Source: Thysanoteuthis rhombus
Lineage: Eukaryota; Mollusca; Cephalopoda; Oegopsida; Thysanoteuthidae
DNA: 64,000 nucleotides
Assembly (NCBI GenBank): GCA_963457665.1
Contig: OY735222.1
Coordinates: forward strand, 35,429,891-35,493,890
Direction: 5' to 3'
This document shows, one piece after another, positions 48,065-58,233 of this stretch. A program made the position numbers and the translations under genes. Position 1 is the stretch's first letter. Each line of letters starts with the position of its first letter. The notes under the pieces were generated by a model. The model did no database searches and had not been told where the DNA came from. It worked only from the letters and a program-made list of their open reading frames with translations.

Positions 48065-49005
48065 TAAAATCAATTTTGAAAACAAATCAAATAAGACGCT
48101 ATCTGGTTTTCCATTTATTTATCTTTCTGTTTCTTTTTTGGGCAGCAATTTAAAGAGCCCGTTCATAGCTGGTATTTAGTTTAGTGAAATTAATACCAGA
48201 ATATATCTTTTTTTCTCACATGATACCATGCGCTGAAGGTGGCAAGACTGTCGAAACTATAGTATGTGAACAAACTAACAAAACAGAAGGAAAGAAAAGA
48301 AGTAATGAATTCTTTCACGAATGAAAAAATATGTACATAAATAGATAATCATTATAATAATATATTTAAAAGTATATAACAATATTTATAATATATTTAT
48401 TCATTTCATGGATGGTACCGCAGCAGGCTTCTTTCACACCTTGTTGGTAATTATACAAATGGATTTTTTCATACCTTGTTGGTAAGTTTTCAAGTGAATT
48501 CTTATTTTTTTCATTTCAATGCATCATATCTTTTATCGTCTGTATTTCTCTCGAATATTCTCGATGTTTAGAAATTATGTTGTAGCACTTTTTTGTAGAC
48601 TTTGACTTTTAAAATTTTGGCGGGTTTTTTTCGGGGGGGGTCGATTAATGACTTCCTAATTCAGAAAATTTAAAAATTTCCAAGTTGACAACGCTATGCG
48701 CACTCTAGCTCAAGCCTTTGACAATCAATGTAGATATGATTGTTCCTGTTGAAAACAACCGTACGTACATTTCAGGAGCGTTCATTGAGAATAAAAGTTA
48801 TCAATCACTTACGAAATGGTCATTCCAAAGCACGACGTATAGAAGTCTATTTTAGTTATAACAATATTTGATAATCCATTGTGTTCGGTGATTTGTGTTG
48901 ACAGCCTGCTGACCATTATTCAACGCCATGTGAACTGTTTCAACTCTAAGTAATTATATTTCTCATTTTGAACGGCACTTTTTTTCCAATTAGACCAACG
49001 TAAAA
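48065..49005. other. No gene or clear element seen
   Basis: A short direct repeat, CACACCTTGTTGGTAA / CATACCTTGTTGGTAA, at 48436 and 48470. Confidence 0.5.
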
Positions 49006-49009
49006 TTAA

Positions 49010-49125
49010 GGCCAAACCACCTCGGACATACCACTTGAAGTACGACCAGCGAAATTAAGCAGTGTCAATCCTGGTAAGTTGTCAGATGGGTGACCTTTGG
49101 AAGAATCAGGTGACATAAGCAGCTG
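49010..49125 (+). pseudogene. 5S rRNA-derived sequence (pseudogene or 5S-headed SINE)
   Basis: The order of elements matches 5S rRNA. ATACCACTTGAA is near 49028, AATTAAGCAGTGTCAATCCTGG near 49063 corresponds to the AGCTAAGCAGGGTC...CCTGG internal promoter region, and AGATGGGTGACC near 49084 to the GGATGGGTGACC box. AATCAGGTGACATAAGC follows. A short deletion lies between the first two blocks, and substitutions affect paired positions, so it is unlikely to be a functional 5S gene. The ~130 bp after it (to ~49260, CTGGCTGCATGCATCAAG) is not 5S-like and could be the body of a 5S-derived SINE. Confidence 0.65.
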
Positions 49126-49264
49126 GTGATCATATAGAAAGTCTCTCATGGTGATCTCGCTAATCCTCCTAATGAGGAGATCGGTCTGTAGACTGTTCAG
49201 TGATGCAAACCGAAAGCCCTACCTCCGTACAATCTGACTGGCCTGGCTGCATGCATCAAGAAAT

Positions 49265-49925
49265 GAATGTATGAATGATCAGGAAAAAAGGAAAAGGAAG
49301 AGATAGAACGGTAGGTTATTGGATTTGGCGGGGGACAGTTAGAGTCTCTGAGACATTGAACTATTGGCCATCTGAGGGTGGGTTAAATGTCTACGTCAGC
49401 GACTGGAGACTATTTTTTGAAAAAATATGCGAAAATCACACGTATGGTGAGTTTTGTTATTCTGTCTCCAAGAATTGGAAAGCCGGCATCGCAGTAGAAA
49501 CTGTCCATCCGACTCATTCTTACCGACAGAAACATAACATTTATTGTTCATTTCTTCAGTGTTGTTGTTCTGTTTGTGTTGAAGTCGGTTTCTTTTTACG
49601 ATGTGTGAGACAGACAGATAGAGAGAGAGAGGAGCGAGGGGACAAAGAGAAGATTTTTACGATGTGCGAGACGGAGGGAAAAACAGAAAAAAAACACATC
49701 CCTTTGTTTTTACACGAAGAAATGATAGCGTTTAAAATCGGCTGGACATGGGTGGGCCATTAAATTTGGCTAGTTTGAATTATAACATGTTTACAGAAAG
49801 TCTTTTTTTTCTGAAAATATCAGTAGGAATAGATAGATGAATGTATAGATAGATTGTTAAGTTGATAGATATGTTGAGAAGTATATACATGTGAGGAGAG
49901 AGGATGTAAATCCGTCAGAATATTG
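49265..49925. other. 162-codon frame, not supported as a gene
   Basis: The plus frame 49275-49763 is the longest ordinary-composition open frame outside the retroelements. It has no recognisable domain, spans a (GA)n-like run (RQTDREREERGD) and has no splice or neighbour support. Probably chance or repeat-derived. Confidence 0.4.
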
Positions 49926-49928
49926 TGT

Positions 49929-50051
49929 AAAAGTTGACAATATGGAAAAGTGAAAGGACTTGAGACTACTTGGTACATCTGAAATGATAAAACATCCGAT
50001 ATGTATTAAGAAGTCTCAAGTCTTTGCCTCTTCCATATTGTCAACTTTTCC
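49929..50051. repeat. Hairpin: ~44-bp inverted repeat with 36-bp loop
   Basis: AAAAGTTGACAATATGGAAA...GACTTGAGACTACTT (49929-49971) pairs with AAGAAGTCTCAAGTC...CCATATTGTCAACTTTTCC (50008-50051) with about five mismatches. The arms are too similar for an old repeat. It could be a small MITE or a transcribed hairpin. Confidence 0.8.
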
Positions 50052-50193
50052 ATCCAAAATATGTACACATCATTCCTTATTCTCAAACATGTAAGCAGCA
50101 TACAGTTTTTGTGCAACTGTTGGATGGGCTTTTTGAAACGTTGGTAGAACCAACGGAATGCATAAAAGCCTTTCCACGTGAGACGTAACACAC

Positions 50194-50211
50194 ACACACA
50201 CACATACACAC

Positions 50212-50279
<68 letters not shown>

Positions 50280-50284
50280 ATGTG
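50194..50284 (+). repeat. (CA)n(TA)n(TG)n microsatellite
   Basis: Self-complementary compound tract directly preceding the RTE (CAT)n tail. Confidence 0.95.
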
Positions 50285-50651
50285 TCATCATCATCATCAT
50301 CATCATCATCATCAGTTTTTTAACGTCCGTTGTTGGACATAGAATTTCCCCAGGATTCGCCACAATTCTCTATCATGGGTGTCGCAGAGCCAGTATTTCC
50401 TGAATTTGTCTAGTTCATCTCTTCATCTTGTGTTCTGTCGGCCTCGGTTTCTCATGTGATTTCTGGGGATCCATGTTGTGAGACACGATGTCCATCGGTT
50501 GTCTTTCATTCTCGCAATATGGCCTGCCCATTGCCATTTGTTTTTTTAAATTAGTTTCTATGATGTTACGAACACCTGTTTTCTTCCTTATATACTGTGC
50601 TCCATGTAAGATTGAGTATGATTCTCTCATGCGCACGTTGCATGCATTCTC
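50285..50651 (-). pseudogene. RTE LINE 3' fragment (body of a 5'-inverted copy)
   Basis: A (CAT)n run at 50285-50314 is the reversed 3' tail. The minus strand then reads the RTE C-terminal tail back to the counterpart of LRIMQCAHERIMLNLTW, which ends abruptly at about 50651. The adjoining segment of the same element continues in the opposite orientation (see 50652-50717). Frames are broken (for example QYIRKKTGVRNIIE followed by a shift). Confidence 0.85.
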
Positions 50652-50845
<194 letters not shown>

Positions 50846-50854
50846 AACTGTACC

Positions 50855-51080
50855 CTAAGGGCTGCGAATCTGTAACCTGGCCCTAGGATGAACATAAAAT
50901 GGGTGGTACTGACCTGTAGTAAACTCTAAAGGTCAATTTCAGGACATGTCAATTTTGGCATTTCCAAATAATCAATTTGGGCTTCAACTTACGGGCTGTA
51001 AAGTTGTGTAACTTCAAGCCAGAATCGACATAGGTTAGGTGGAGCTGACCTGTATAAGTCAATTCAATCCTTTTCAAGCC
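50855..51080 (-). repeat. Two units of the ~145-bp satellite, inverted relative to the 62-kb array
   Basis: The reverse complement reads CACCTAACCTATGTCGATTC...CAGCCCGTAAG...GGAAATGCCAAAATTGAC...GACCTTTAGAG...CAGGTCAGTACCACCCATTTTATG. These are the same ordered blocks as the array at 62440-63560. It directly follows the (TA)n at the RTE insertion. Confidence 0.7.
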
Positions 51081-51304
51081 TAAGGGAGACAACTCTCCAG
51101 GTGAATTAATGACAAAGCATGAGTGTTGCAGATAATCCAAGTTTAATCTGATCCGCCAAAATCAAATCGGCGATAAAACTTTAGCATGTCATCTCCAACC
51201 CTCTTGATGTATTTGAGACGCACACTCTTCCCCTCTTTGATAAATTCAAGATGGGTAGGTTTCCTGATGGGCACTTTTCCGATGGGCAGCAGGTAGTGGT
51301 ATTG

Positions 51305-52190
51305 ATCTTACAGCCTCGAAACCATTCGGTTAGCAGATGTAATCTATCCCCCTGTTCATCTAAATGGTTAGACAAATTACACACCAAAAAGATGCCTCAC
51401 TACGATTGGATAATTTGTATGTTGCTTAATAACTGGCTGAAATTGACGTTCGCTAGATATAACAGTCAGCTCACACTGCAGGGCAGTGTCTTAGTTGAAG
51501 TTGTTTGGATCAGCAACTCGCGAGAAATCTAATAGAAATGAATTTTTTTGATAATAGATACTTCTCTATAGTTTACTTAAATTACCTCCCCTGACTTTCG
51601 CTCTTTAGAATACATTATATATCTAGTTGATACCGAATAATCGCAGCGCACGCATACACACACAGTTTATATGAATTGTAGTGTGATGACAATTATAGCA
51701 GGTTGCTTTACCCATCATAAAGTCTGACCTCTTCCGATCATGCACATTTGGAACGGGCTCTGCACCAGTATTTTCTTGACTGTTTACCATAATCACACAG
51801 TAATTAAAGAGCTAGAAAAACATATTCAACAAAATAATTACGTCACACATTTTTGTGAAATTCTACCATTGAAAAAGATTCATTATTGTTTTTACCTTAA
51901 AATTCATCTCTTAGAAATTCGAATAAATCCAAGAATTTCTTCTCCAGGATGAACATCAATGATAATTAACAATACTTTATCAAATAAATTCGAATACTAT
52001 TATATCTAATACTACTTGAGTGATGTGAACAAGAGTGGTGGTATATTGACGTTCAGATTTGTAAGGTTCTCTGTCTAGATTTGGATGAATCCTGCTGGTT
52101 GGTCTTCAAAGCTTAAACTAAAAAGCCAGTTCTCAAAGAATGTGATTTCTTGTTACCGGCTTATAATTCACTTTGATTCACGCAGTTTAT
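51305..52190. other. No gene or clear element seen
   Basis: Frames of 93 and 70 codons have no motif. Confidence 0.45.
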
Positions 52191-52194
52191 TGGA

Positions 52195-52490
52195 AAATCG
52201 TTGAATGACTCGAAGAGATACTTGCAAAAAATCAATGTTTCATCTCTGATTTTAGTAATGCTTTCATCTTGGTGGGAAGGGCTTTCAATTTTTTCAAATT
52301 TTCATTCAGATTTTTGGGACTGTTCTTGGTGCTCTAGTCAGGATGGGTACCACTGCCACTTTCATGTGTATTGGGTGATCTGCTAGAACAAAGGTATCCT
52401 CGATGAAACAAATTATCTTCGTGTTGACGATGATTATCTTTAGTCTTCTGATCTAGATGCATGATCAGATGTTTTTAATTATTATTTTGT
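52195..52490 (-). pseudogene. Shorter, older copy of the second LINE family
   Basis: The minus strand reads RRLKIIIVNTKIICFIEDTF, then HMKVAVVPILTRAPRTVPK and NLKKLKALPTKMKALLK. These line up with the RRLQLVIVDKEKRTC and MKVRVAPVIGRALGTVPK blocks of the copy at 52640-53620, with the LARELKK stretch deleted. It lies in the same orientation directly downstream of that copy, so it could be a tandem piece or an independent insertion. The 3' part is too diverged to bound. Confidence 0.6.
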
Positions 52491-52639
52491 ATTTCCACAC
52501 TTTGCTTGATGGTCATCGCTCGAGACTGAGTGACAGCAAGTCTCCTCATTTCTCCAACCCTTTGCACATATCGTCCTCACCAATCACTGCAGTGCTGTGA
52601 TTTGTACCGTCTTTAGCATACTTTTTCCTAGCTTGCTAG

Positions 52640-53620
52640 GCCATCGCTAATAGTATGGGTTCATATATCGCCTCAATATACTGCAGTCCGCAGTAGTGCT
52701 GTGGTCTGTGAAGTCTAAATCCTTCGATTTATCCCCAGTTCCTCCAATCTCGTTTTCAGTGTCTTTGGTACGGTACCAAGTGCTCTTCCTATTACTGGTG
52801 CTACCCTGACTTTCATGTTCCACGGTTTCTTCAATTCCCTTGCCAGGTTCTGGCATTCCCCTAGTTTTCACTTTCTTTCATATTTTCTATGTAATCTGCA
52901 GGTTCTTTTCTCCTTGTCCACGATTACCAGCTGTAGTCTTCTGGCTTGGATGGGGTGGTCAGTTTGAATGTCCAAATTCCAGAATCATTTGAGGCTTCTA
53001 TTTTCCAAGGCAGTCTCCGGTTTGTGTTGATACCATTTGTCCGTATGATTTAATCCCAGTCGTTTACTCATTTTCCAGTGTATCACTGTTGCTACCCTGC
53101 TGTGTCTGTTTTTGTTCTCTTGCAGGGGAAGTCCCCTACATTCACTGATTATGTGGTTTACGGTCTCATCCCTCTTTCCACATAGGCGACATTTGCTGTT
53201 GGTTTGGGTTCTGTCGAGTTTTGCCTGCTCTTAGTTTGTTGAGCTGCCATGATGAACGATTCTGTTTCTTTCTGTAGGTTTCCTTTGCGTAGCCGTATTC
53301 ATGATCTCTCGTCTGCAAAACTTTGTATCTGTCTTATGAATACTCCGCATAGTTTTTTTCTGTTCCCATTTTTTTTCCTCGTTTGCTTTTTTGCTGTTCG
53401 TGTCACTGTTTCGGGCACTCTTCATGATGTCTTCAATATTTGCTTGTGCATACTTTTCTTATCAGCCTTTTGAACACGATCTTTCATGCCTATGAGCCCT
53501 CTGCTGTCTTTTCTCCGATTCACATTCAGTCTATCAGTGTCATCTCTGGGGTATAAGGCCTTGTGCATTGACATAAGCCCCCTCTTTCGCCGATCCATAT
53601 ACATGCAAACAAGCACACAC
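52640..53620 (-). pseudogene. Second LINE family, C-terminal part of reverse-transcriptase ORF, degenerate
   Basis: On the minus strand, several frames together give the end of a non-LTR retrotransposon polyprotein. In order they are MHKALYPRDDTDRLNVNR with a RGLIGMKD block (53600-53500), a KWEQKK block (near 53370), a KGNLQKETESF block, and a zinc-knuckle-like CRLCG...ETVNHIISEC motif (about 53192-53139). Then come HWKMSKRLGLN, WNLDIQTDHPIQARR, VIVDKEKRTC, LARELKK, a MKVRVAPVIGRALGTVPK block and LKTRLEELGI. This order matches a LINE polyprotein C-terminus repeated in many invertebrate genomes (known to me as multi-copy predicted proteins; clade not assigned). At least four frameshifts and several stops are present, and no RT catalytic core remains. 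A shorter copy follows at 52195-52490. Confidence 0.75.
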
Positions 53621-53624
53621 TACA

Positions 53625-54435
53625 CAGGGTGTTTCTAAAGTTACTCGACTCATATTTTTCAAATATATTTTTCAAAATAAATACACGAAAACTTTTGAAA
53701 ATTGGTCCCCATAAACTCGAACGTTGGAGAATTTCGTTATTCAATTTTTTCAAGTTCAATTATGAATTACTTGTAGAATTGTCCAAGTGAACTTTTCCAT
53801 AGAACCTAGGCCAATCGAGCGATTGTCACATGACATCAGCAAGCATTTTGAGTGGAATATTTACCCGACAATCTCTGATTCTTGCCTCGAGTCTATAAAG
53901 GTCTCCTGATGTTGTTGCATAAACTTCGCTCTTGAAGGAAGAATCCTAATCCTTACCAGGCTGCGTTTATGAACTCCAGTTTTAAAGTTGATGTCAAAAT
54001 ATTTCTCAGACATTGAGCTATCGATTGATATCAATTACACTGAGATCGGACAGAAATCTGAGAAGAAAAATGAAAACGAAAATGCCTTTTCACTTTTGAA
54101 ACATCTTGTATTTTTATAACGGGACAAAGAGGTAAAGGATGAAATAAACGACTTGTTGAGTCGGTAATCAAACATACGGAAGACGTTAACATCTAACCGG
54201 CGCCGGAGCAAAAAATGAACAAAGAGTTGACGGAGAAAAACCAGGCTATGAAAGCGCGAAACGGAATTGGGCAGACAAAGACAGTTTCTAAAATTATCGG
54301 ATAGATTAGAATAAGGCAAAAAGGAGGGCGTTTTGAAAGGGGGCAACAGGAAGGCTGAGAAAAGGGGTCAGAGTAGGAGGCAACGGTTTCATTGACTCTT
54401 GTTTATGATAACGAGTGAACGAGAAAATACATAGG
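53625..54435. other. No gene supported
   Basis: CACAGGGTGTTTCTAAAGTT at 53621 recalls a mariner-type terminus but no partner end was found. A 103-codon minus frame (54035-54346) has no motif. Confidence 0.4.
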
Positions 54436-54608
54436 AAAAGCGTTTTAAAAACATGAAAATAAAGGCGGAAAATAAATGGTGGTTACAAAGCGAAGAAGAA
54501 GTGAACTGGATACAACGTCAATGAAAGTATGAAGTATGCATGTCTCATGTGTTGTGCGAAATGATATTTGCAGAGGAAATGAGTCAAGCTTGGGGCATGA
54601 CAACTTTT

Positions 54609-54611
<3 letters not shown>

Positions 54612-54648
<37 letters not shown>
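54612..54648 (+). repeat. (TG)n microsatellite
   Basis: About 18 units. Confidence 0.95.
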
Positions 54649-54649
<1 letters not shown>

Positions 54650-54764
54650 TTGGTTAAGAGATAGGTGAAAAAATAAATGGAAAATAAAAGGTCCGAGATG
54701 AAGATTTCAGAAAAAAAAATATTGTGGCGGAAAAAGATGCTACCAAATGTAAAGAATGAATGTC

Positions 54765-54890
54765 TGTTTACCTGCCAGTCCGTACGATATCTCCAAAAGC
54801 TCTCAATGAATTTCAATGTTAATTATGAGGAAGCATGGGTAAAATGGACTCCGGGAGAGGTAATTAGATTTTGGGGTGGATCCATGAATT
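54765..54890 (-). repeat. GACAGAC-type repeat copy
   Basis: The reverse complement reads GAAATTCATTGAGAGCTTTT then GGAGATATCGTACGGACTGG, preceded by an ACCTCTCCCGGAGTCCATTT segment that corresponds to the upstream part of the 8.66-kb copy. Confidence 0.6.
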
Positions 54891-55139
54891 TTTCCTTTCC
54901 TTCATCGTAACTAAATATCCACATCATACGCCTGTGGCATTTGTTGAGTGAAATGATATTAGCAAAAGAAGTGAGTCAGACTGAGGAGATAGGTAAGTTT
55001 TTTTCCTCTTTTGCTGTTCATAGCCATTTTGTCTTCGTTGAAGCAACGATTGATTGATCAATGTGTGAGAGAAGAAGGAAAGAGGCGTAGGAAAATCAAA
55101 GACCAGATCGAAGAAATAAAGCGGAAAGGTTTTCATTCT

Positions 55140-56551
55140 AAAAAAATCGGAACGGAGATCGATGTTGGGGAATGTGAAGAAAAACTTCGATAAAAAGAAA
55201 TAAAAATAGCAAAAGTAGAATAGGGGAGAAAGAAAATAAATAAATGAAGAAGAAAGAATGAAAGTAATAATTAATCAAAGAGAAAGAATGAAAGTAAGGC
55301 TTGATAAAAGAAAAAGAATGAAAGTGATAATTAATGGAAGAAAGAATGAAAGTAATAATTAATCAAAGAGAAAGAATGAAAGTAAGGCTTGATAAAAGAG
55401 AAAGAATGAAAGTGATAATTAATGGAAGAAAGAATGAAAGTAATAATTAATCAAAGAGAAAGAATGAAAGTAAGGCTTGATAAAAGAAAAAGAATGAAAG
55501 TGATAATTAATGGAAGAAAGAATGAAAGTAATAATTAATCAAAGAGAAAGAATGAAAGTAATGCTTGATAAAAGAAAAAGAATGAAAGTGATAATTAATG
55601 GAAGAAAGAATGAAAGTAATAATTAATCAAAGAGAAAGAATGAAAGTAATGCTTGATAAAAGAGAAAGAATGAAAGTGATAATTAATGGAAGAAAGAATG
55701 AAAGTAATAATTAATCAAAGAGAAAGAATGAAAGTAATGCTTGATAAAAGAGAAAGAATGAAAGTGATAATTAATGGAAGAAAGAATGGGAGTAGTAATT
55801 AATGAAAAAGGAAGAAAAATGGAAGAATGAAAAAAGGTTTGACGTGAATTAAAGGGAAAAATGTAAATAAAGAAAAATACAAAGAATGAAAAGACAAAAA
55901 TAAAGAATCTAAAAGGAGAGGGGAAAGAAAGAGAGAAAAGAAAAAGAAAAAAGAAGGATAACAGAAATAACAAAAGAAAGAAAGAAATTGAAGTGAATGA
56001 AAAGAAAGGAAAAGGAAAAATGTTCAAAAGTATTAAAAAGGTTGAAGGGGAGAAGCTTAAAAAAAGAGAAAAAACATGAATGAATGAATGAAGGAAGGAA
56101 GGAAGGAAAAAGGAATGGAGAGAGAGCAAATGGGGAGTTTGAATGTTATTGAGGATCGAAACATGAATGAACGAAAGAGAAAGACTCTAAACTTAGGAAG
56201 AAAGGAATGAATTAAGGGAGAAAGAAAGTGAAAAGAAAAAATGGAAGGAAGAATTAAAACGAAGTGCCACAAGGAAGAAAGAAAAATAAAGAAAAGAGAA
56301 AAAAAATGAAAAAACAAAGAAAAAAAGAAAAAGGATGGAATCGAAGGAAGAAAAAGGGAAAGAAAGGATTGACAGACAGAAAGACAATGGAAGAGAGAAA
56401 AAACGAAAAGAAGGAGAAAAGAAAAGAGTTGGTAAGAAAGGGGGAGGAAAAGAATGAAAAAAGAGGAAAAAAGAAAGTGAGGAAGGAAAAAAGAATGGAA
56501 GAAGAAAGAGAAGAACAAGAAAAAAAAGAATTGTAAGAAGAAATGAAGGAG

Positions 56552-56598
<47 letters not shown>

Positions 56599-56890
56599 AT
56601 GAAAGGAAGAAAGAAAGAAAGAAAAAAAGAAAGGAAGAAAGAAAGAAAGGAAGAAAGAAAGAAAGACAGAAAGAAAGGATAAGAATAGCAAAAATAAAGA
56701 GAGAAAGAAAGTGAAGAAGAAAGAATGAGATGTGCAAGTAGAAGCGAAGGAACAAAAAAGAGAGAAATGAAGAGAGAATGGACAGGGTAGAAAGTAAGGT
56801 GGGAAGAAAAGATAAGAAGCGCACAAAAAAACAAAAGAAAGTAAGGTGGAGAAATGAGAAAGAAAGATTAAAAGAAACAACCAAGAAGCA
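55140..56890 (+). repeat. ~1.75-kb polypurine (A+G) block
   Basis: The plus strand is almost only A and G with scattered T and little C. The block includes the 88-bp repeat, GAAGGAAGGAAGG runs near 56085 and (GAAA)n at 56543-56690. The minus strand gives long overlapping frames rich in F, S and L (up to 275 codons) in several phases at once, the signature of low complexity, not a gene. Confidence 0.85.
55256..55783 (+). repeat. 88-bp higher-order tandem repeat, 6 copies, of three ~30-bp subunits
   Basis: The unit starts at 55256, 55344, 55432, 55520, 55608 and 55696, an exact 88-bp period. Each unit is three subunits of 30, 30 and 28 bp that all begin GAATGAAAGT and then differ (AATAATTAATCAAAGAGAAA; AAGGCTTGATAAAAG-type; GATAATTAATGGAAGAAA). 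Copies are nearly identical; they differ at AAGGCTT/AATGCTT and AAAAG/AGAAAG sites. A broken seventh copy begins at 55784. Confidence 0.95.
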
Positions 56891-56899
56891 ATAAAAAGG

Positions 56900-57535
56900 C
56901 GGGAAAAATTATGAATCATCACACTCCATATGTTGACACATTTCTCTGATACATGATACTTTATCACTTGTTTTTTTTAAAAACTTTTTGTCTCTTCCTT
57001 CCAATAAATGCAAAGAACTGAATGCAATGCATGAACTTTGATGTCTACTTAGTAAAGCAAACGAACCTATGTAAACTGATCATTTCGAGAAATTCAATAT
57101 GGCCTTTTTTAATGAAAGACGCCGACTTTAACATGTGTAATCTAATCGGATAATTATGAAGCATCTTGTGTACCGTTGCCGTCAAGAATGACAGCGTATA
57201 TGAAATTGATATTTTGTTAAGTCCCCACCACTATTAAATGGTTTTAACGCGTATCTTCGTTTTTATTGGATTCAGATCTCAAAAAGACAAAACATTTAGC
57301 GATAGATGAAAGTTAGGAAGGGTGATATATGCGTATATTGGAACGTTGCTTTAATAGTTTCATTTATTAATGAGCTTGAAATTTCTTGAATGAACTTGAA
57401 GTAGGCTTTTTGGATAACAGTTAATTGCATCCAGCCTCAGTGTAGTTGGGTTGGAATTGAACTAATAAGAAAAATGGTAGTTAAATTCGGTATGACCGAT
57501 ATTAGAATAAAGGTTATTTTTTAAATTATTGATTC
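56900..57535. other. No gene or clear element seen
   Basis: AT-rich, nothing recognised. Confidence 0.5.
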
Positions 57536-57539
57536 TCTC

Positions 57540-57890
57540 CTGGTCGTCTTTTCACTCGGGTTGTTATATGAGTTTGCAACTCATTTTGAGCGATGAATTT
57601 CAGTATCCACTCTATGGATCAACACATTTTCTCCTGTATTCCAGGATCTCTAGAAAAAGTTATTTTATTCTTTCAGTGTAAGATATGTTTCCCAGTCTTG
57701 GAATAGTCTTGGTGGCTCTTCTCTGTTCTCTTCCAATGGCATTTGAGCTGTATTTTATGTGAGGAGACCATATGCATGAAGCAAGCCCTATTTGAGGACG
57801 TACCAAAGATCTATGAAGAGGGAATCTCTCCTCCTTGTTTGATTTTTACGGTTGGTGTGCAGCGTAAGTACGGATACCGAGCAAGTCTTG
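57540..57890 (-). pseudogene. CR1-like LINE, end of reverse transcriptase
   Basis: The minus strand reads RSLVRPQIGLASCIWSPH, then IGREQRRATKTIPRLGN, then ISYTERIK, a stop, and LEILEYRRKCVD. This is the order of the conserved block after the RT palm in CR1/L2/jockey-type LINEs (LYKSLVRPHLEY..WSP, QRRATKMIPGL, LSYEERL..L.L.TLEYRR). Stops and a frame change show it is dead. The 5' and 3' limits are approximate because the flanks lose recognisable similarity. Confidence 0.72.
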
Positions 57891-57979
57891 AAAGATTTCT
57901 TTACACAATTGAGTTAATTTGTTACAGACAAAAGAAAAAAATACACATTTCAAGCTGTCGCATGGGATCATCTGCTTAA

Positions 57980-58121
57980 ATCTGTGGGTAAATACAAAAT
58001 TGTGTAAAAGGAGTCAGTGTGTGTACGTGTGCGTGTGTGTGTGCGCACACGTGCAAACATAATTAAAATGACAGCATTTTGATTTGAAAACGCGTAATTA
58101 CTTTTAGATATATTCGAGCAC

Positions 58122-58184
<63 letters not shown>

Positions 58185-58198
58185 TAGATAGATAGATT

Positions 58199-58233
<35 letters not shown>

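Larger units (their letters stand above)
54480..55030 (+). repeat. Diverged direct duplication
   Basis: CTCATGTGTTGTGCGAAATG then ATATTTGCAGAGGAAATGAG then TCA (54544-54586) and GGCATTTGTTGAGTGAAATG then ATATTAGCAAAAGAAGTGAG then TCA (54937-54979) are similar. A (TG)n tract and a GACAGAC-type repeat lie between them. Confidence 0.4.

Noticed and set aside
49275..49763. 162-codon plus frame as a novel gene
   Set aside because: No motif, chance-range length for a 64-kb six-frame scan, crosses a purine repeat, no neighbour or splice support.
53621..53660. Mariner element
   Set aside because: One terminus-like sequence only; no second end, TA-bounded unit or transposase found.
55256..55783. CRISPR array
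   Set aside because: Regular 88-bp period, but the intervals are the same subunits repeated, not unique spacers; eukaryotic setting.
56057..56884. 275-codon minus-strand frame and overlapping 237- and 213-codon frames
   Set aside because: They are F/S/L-rich translations of a polypurine tract, open in several phases at once; low complexity, not a gene.
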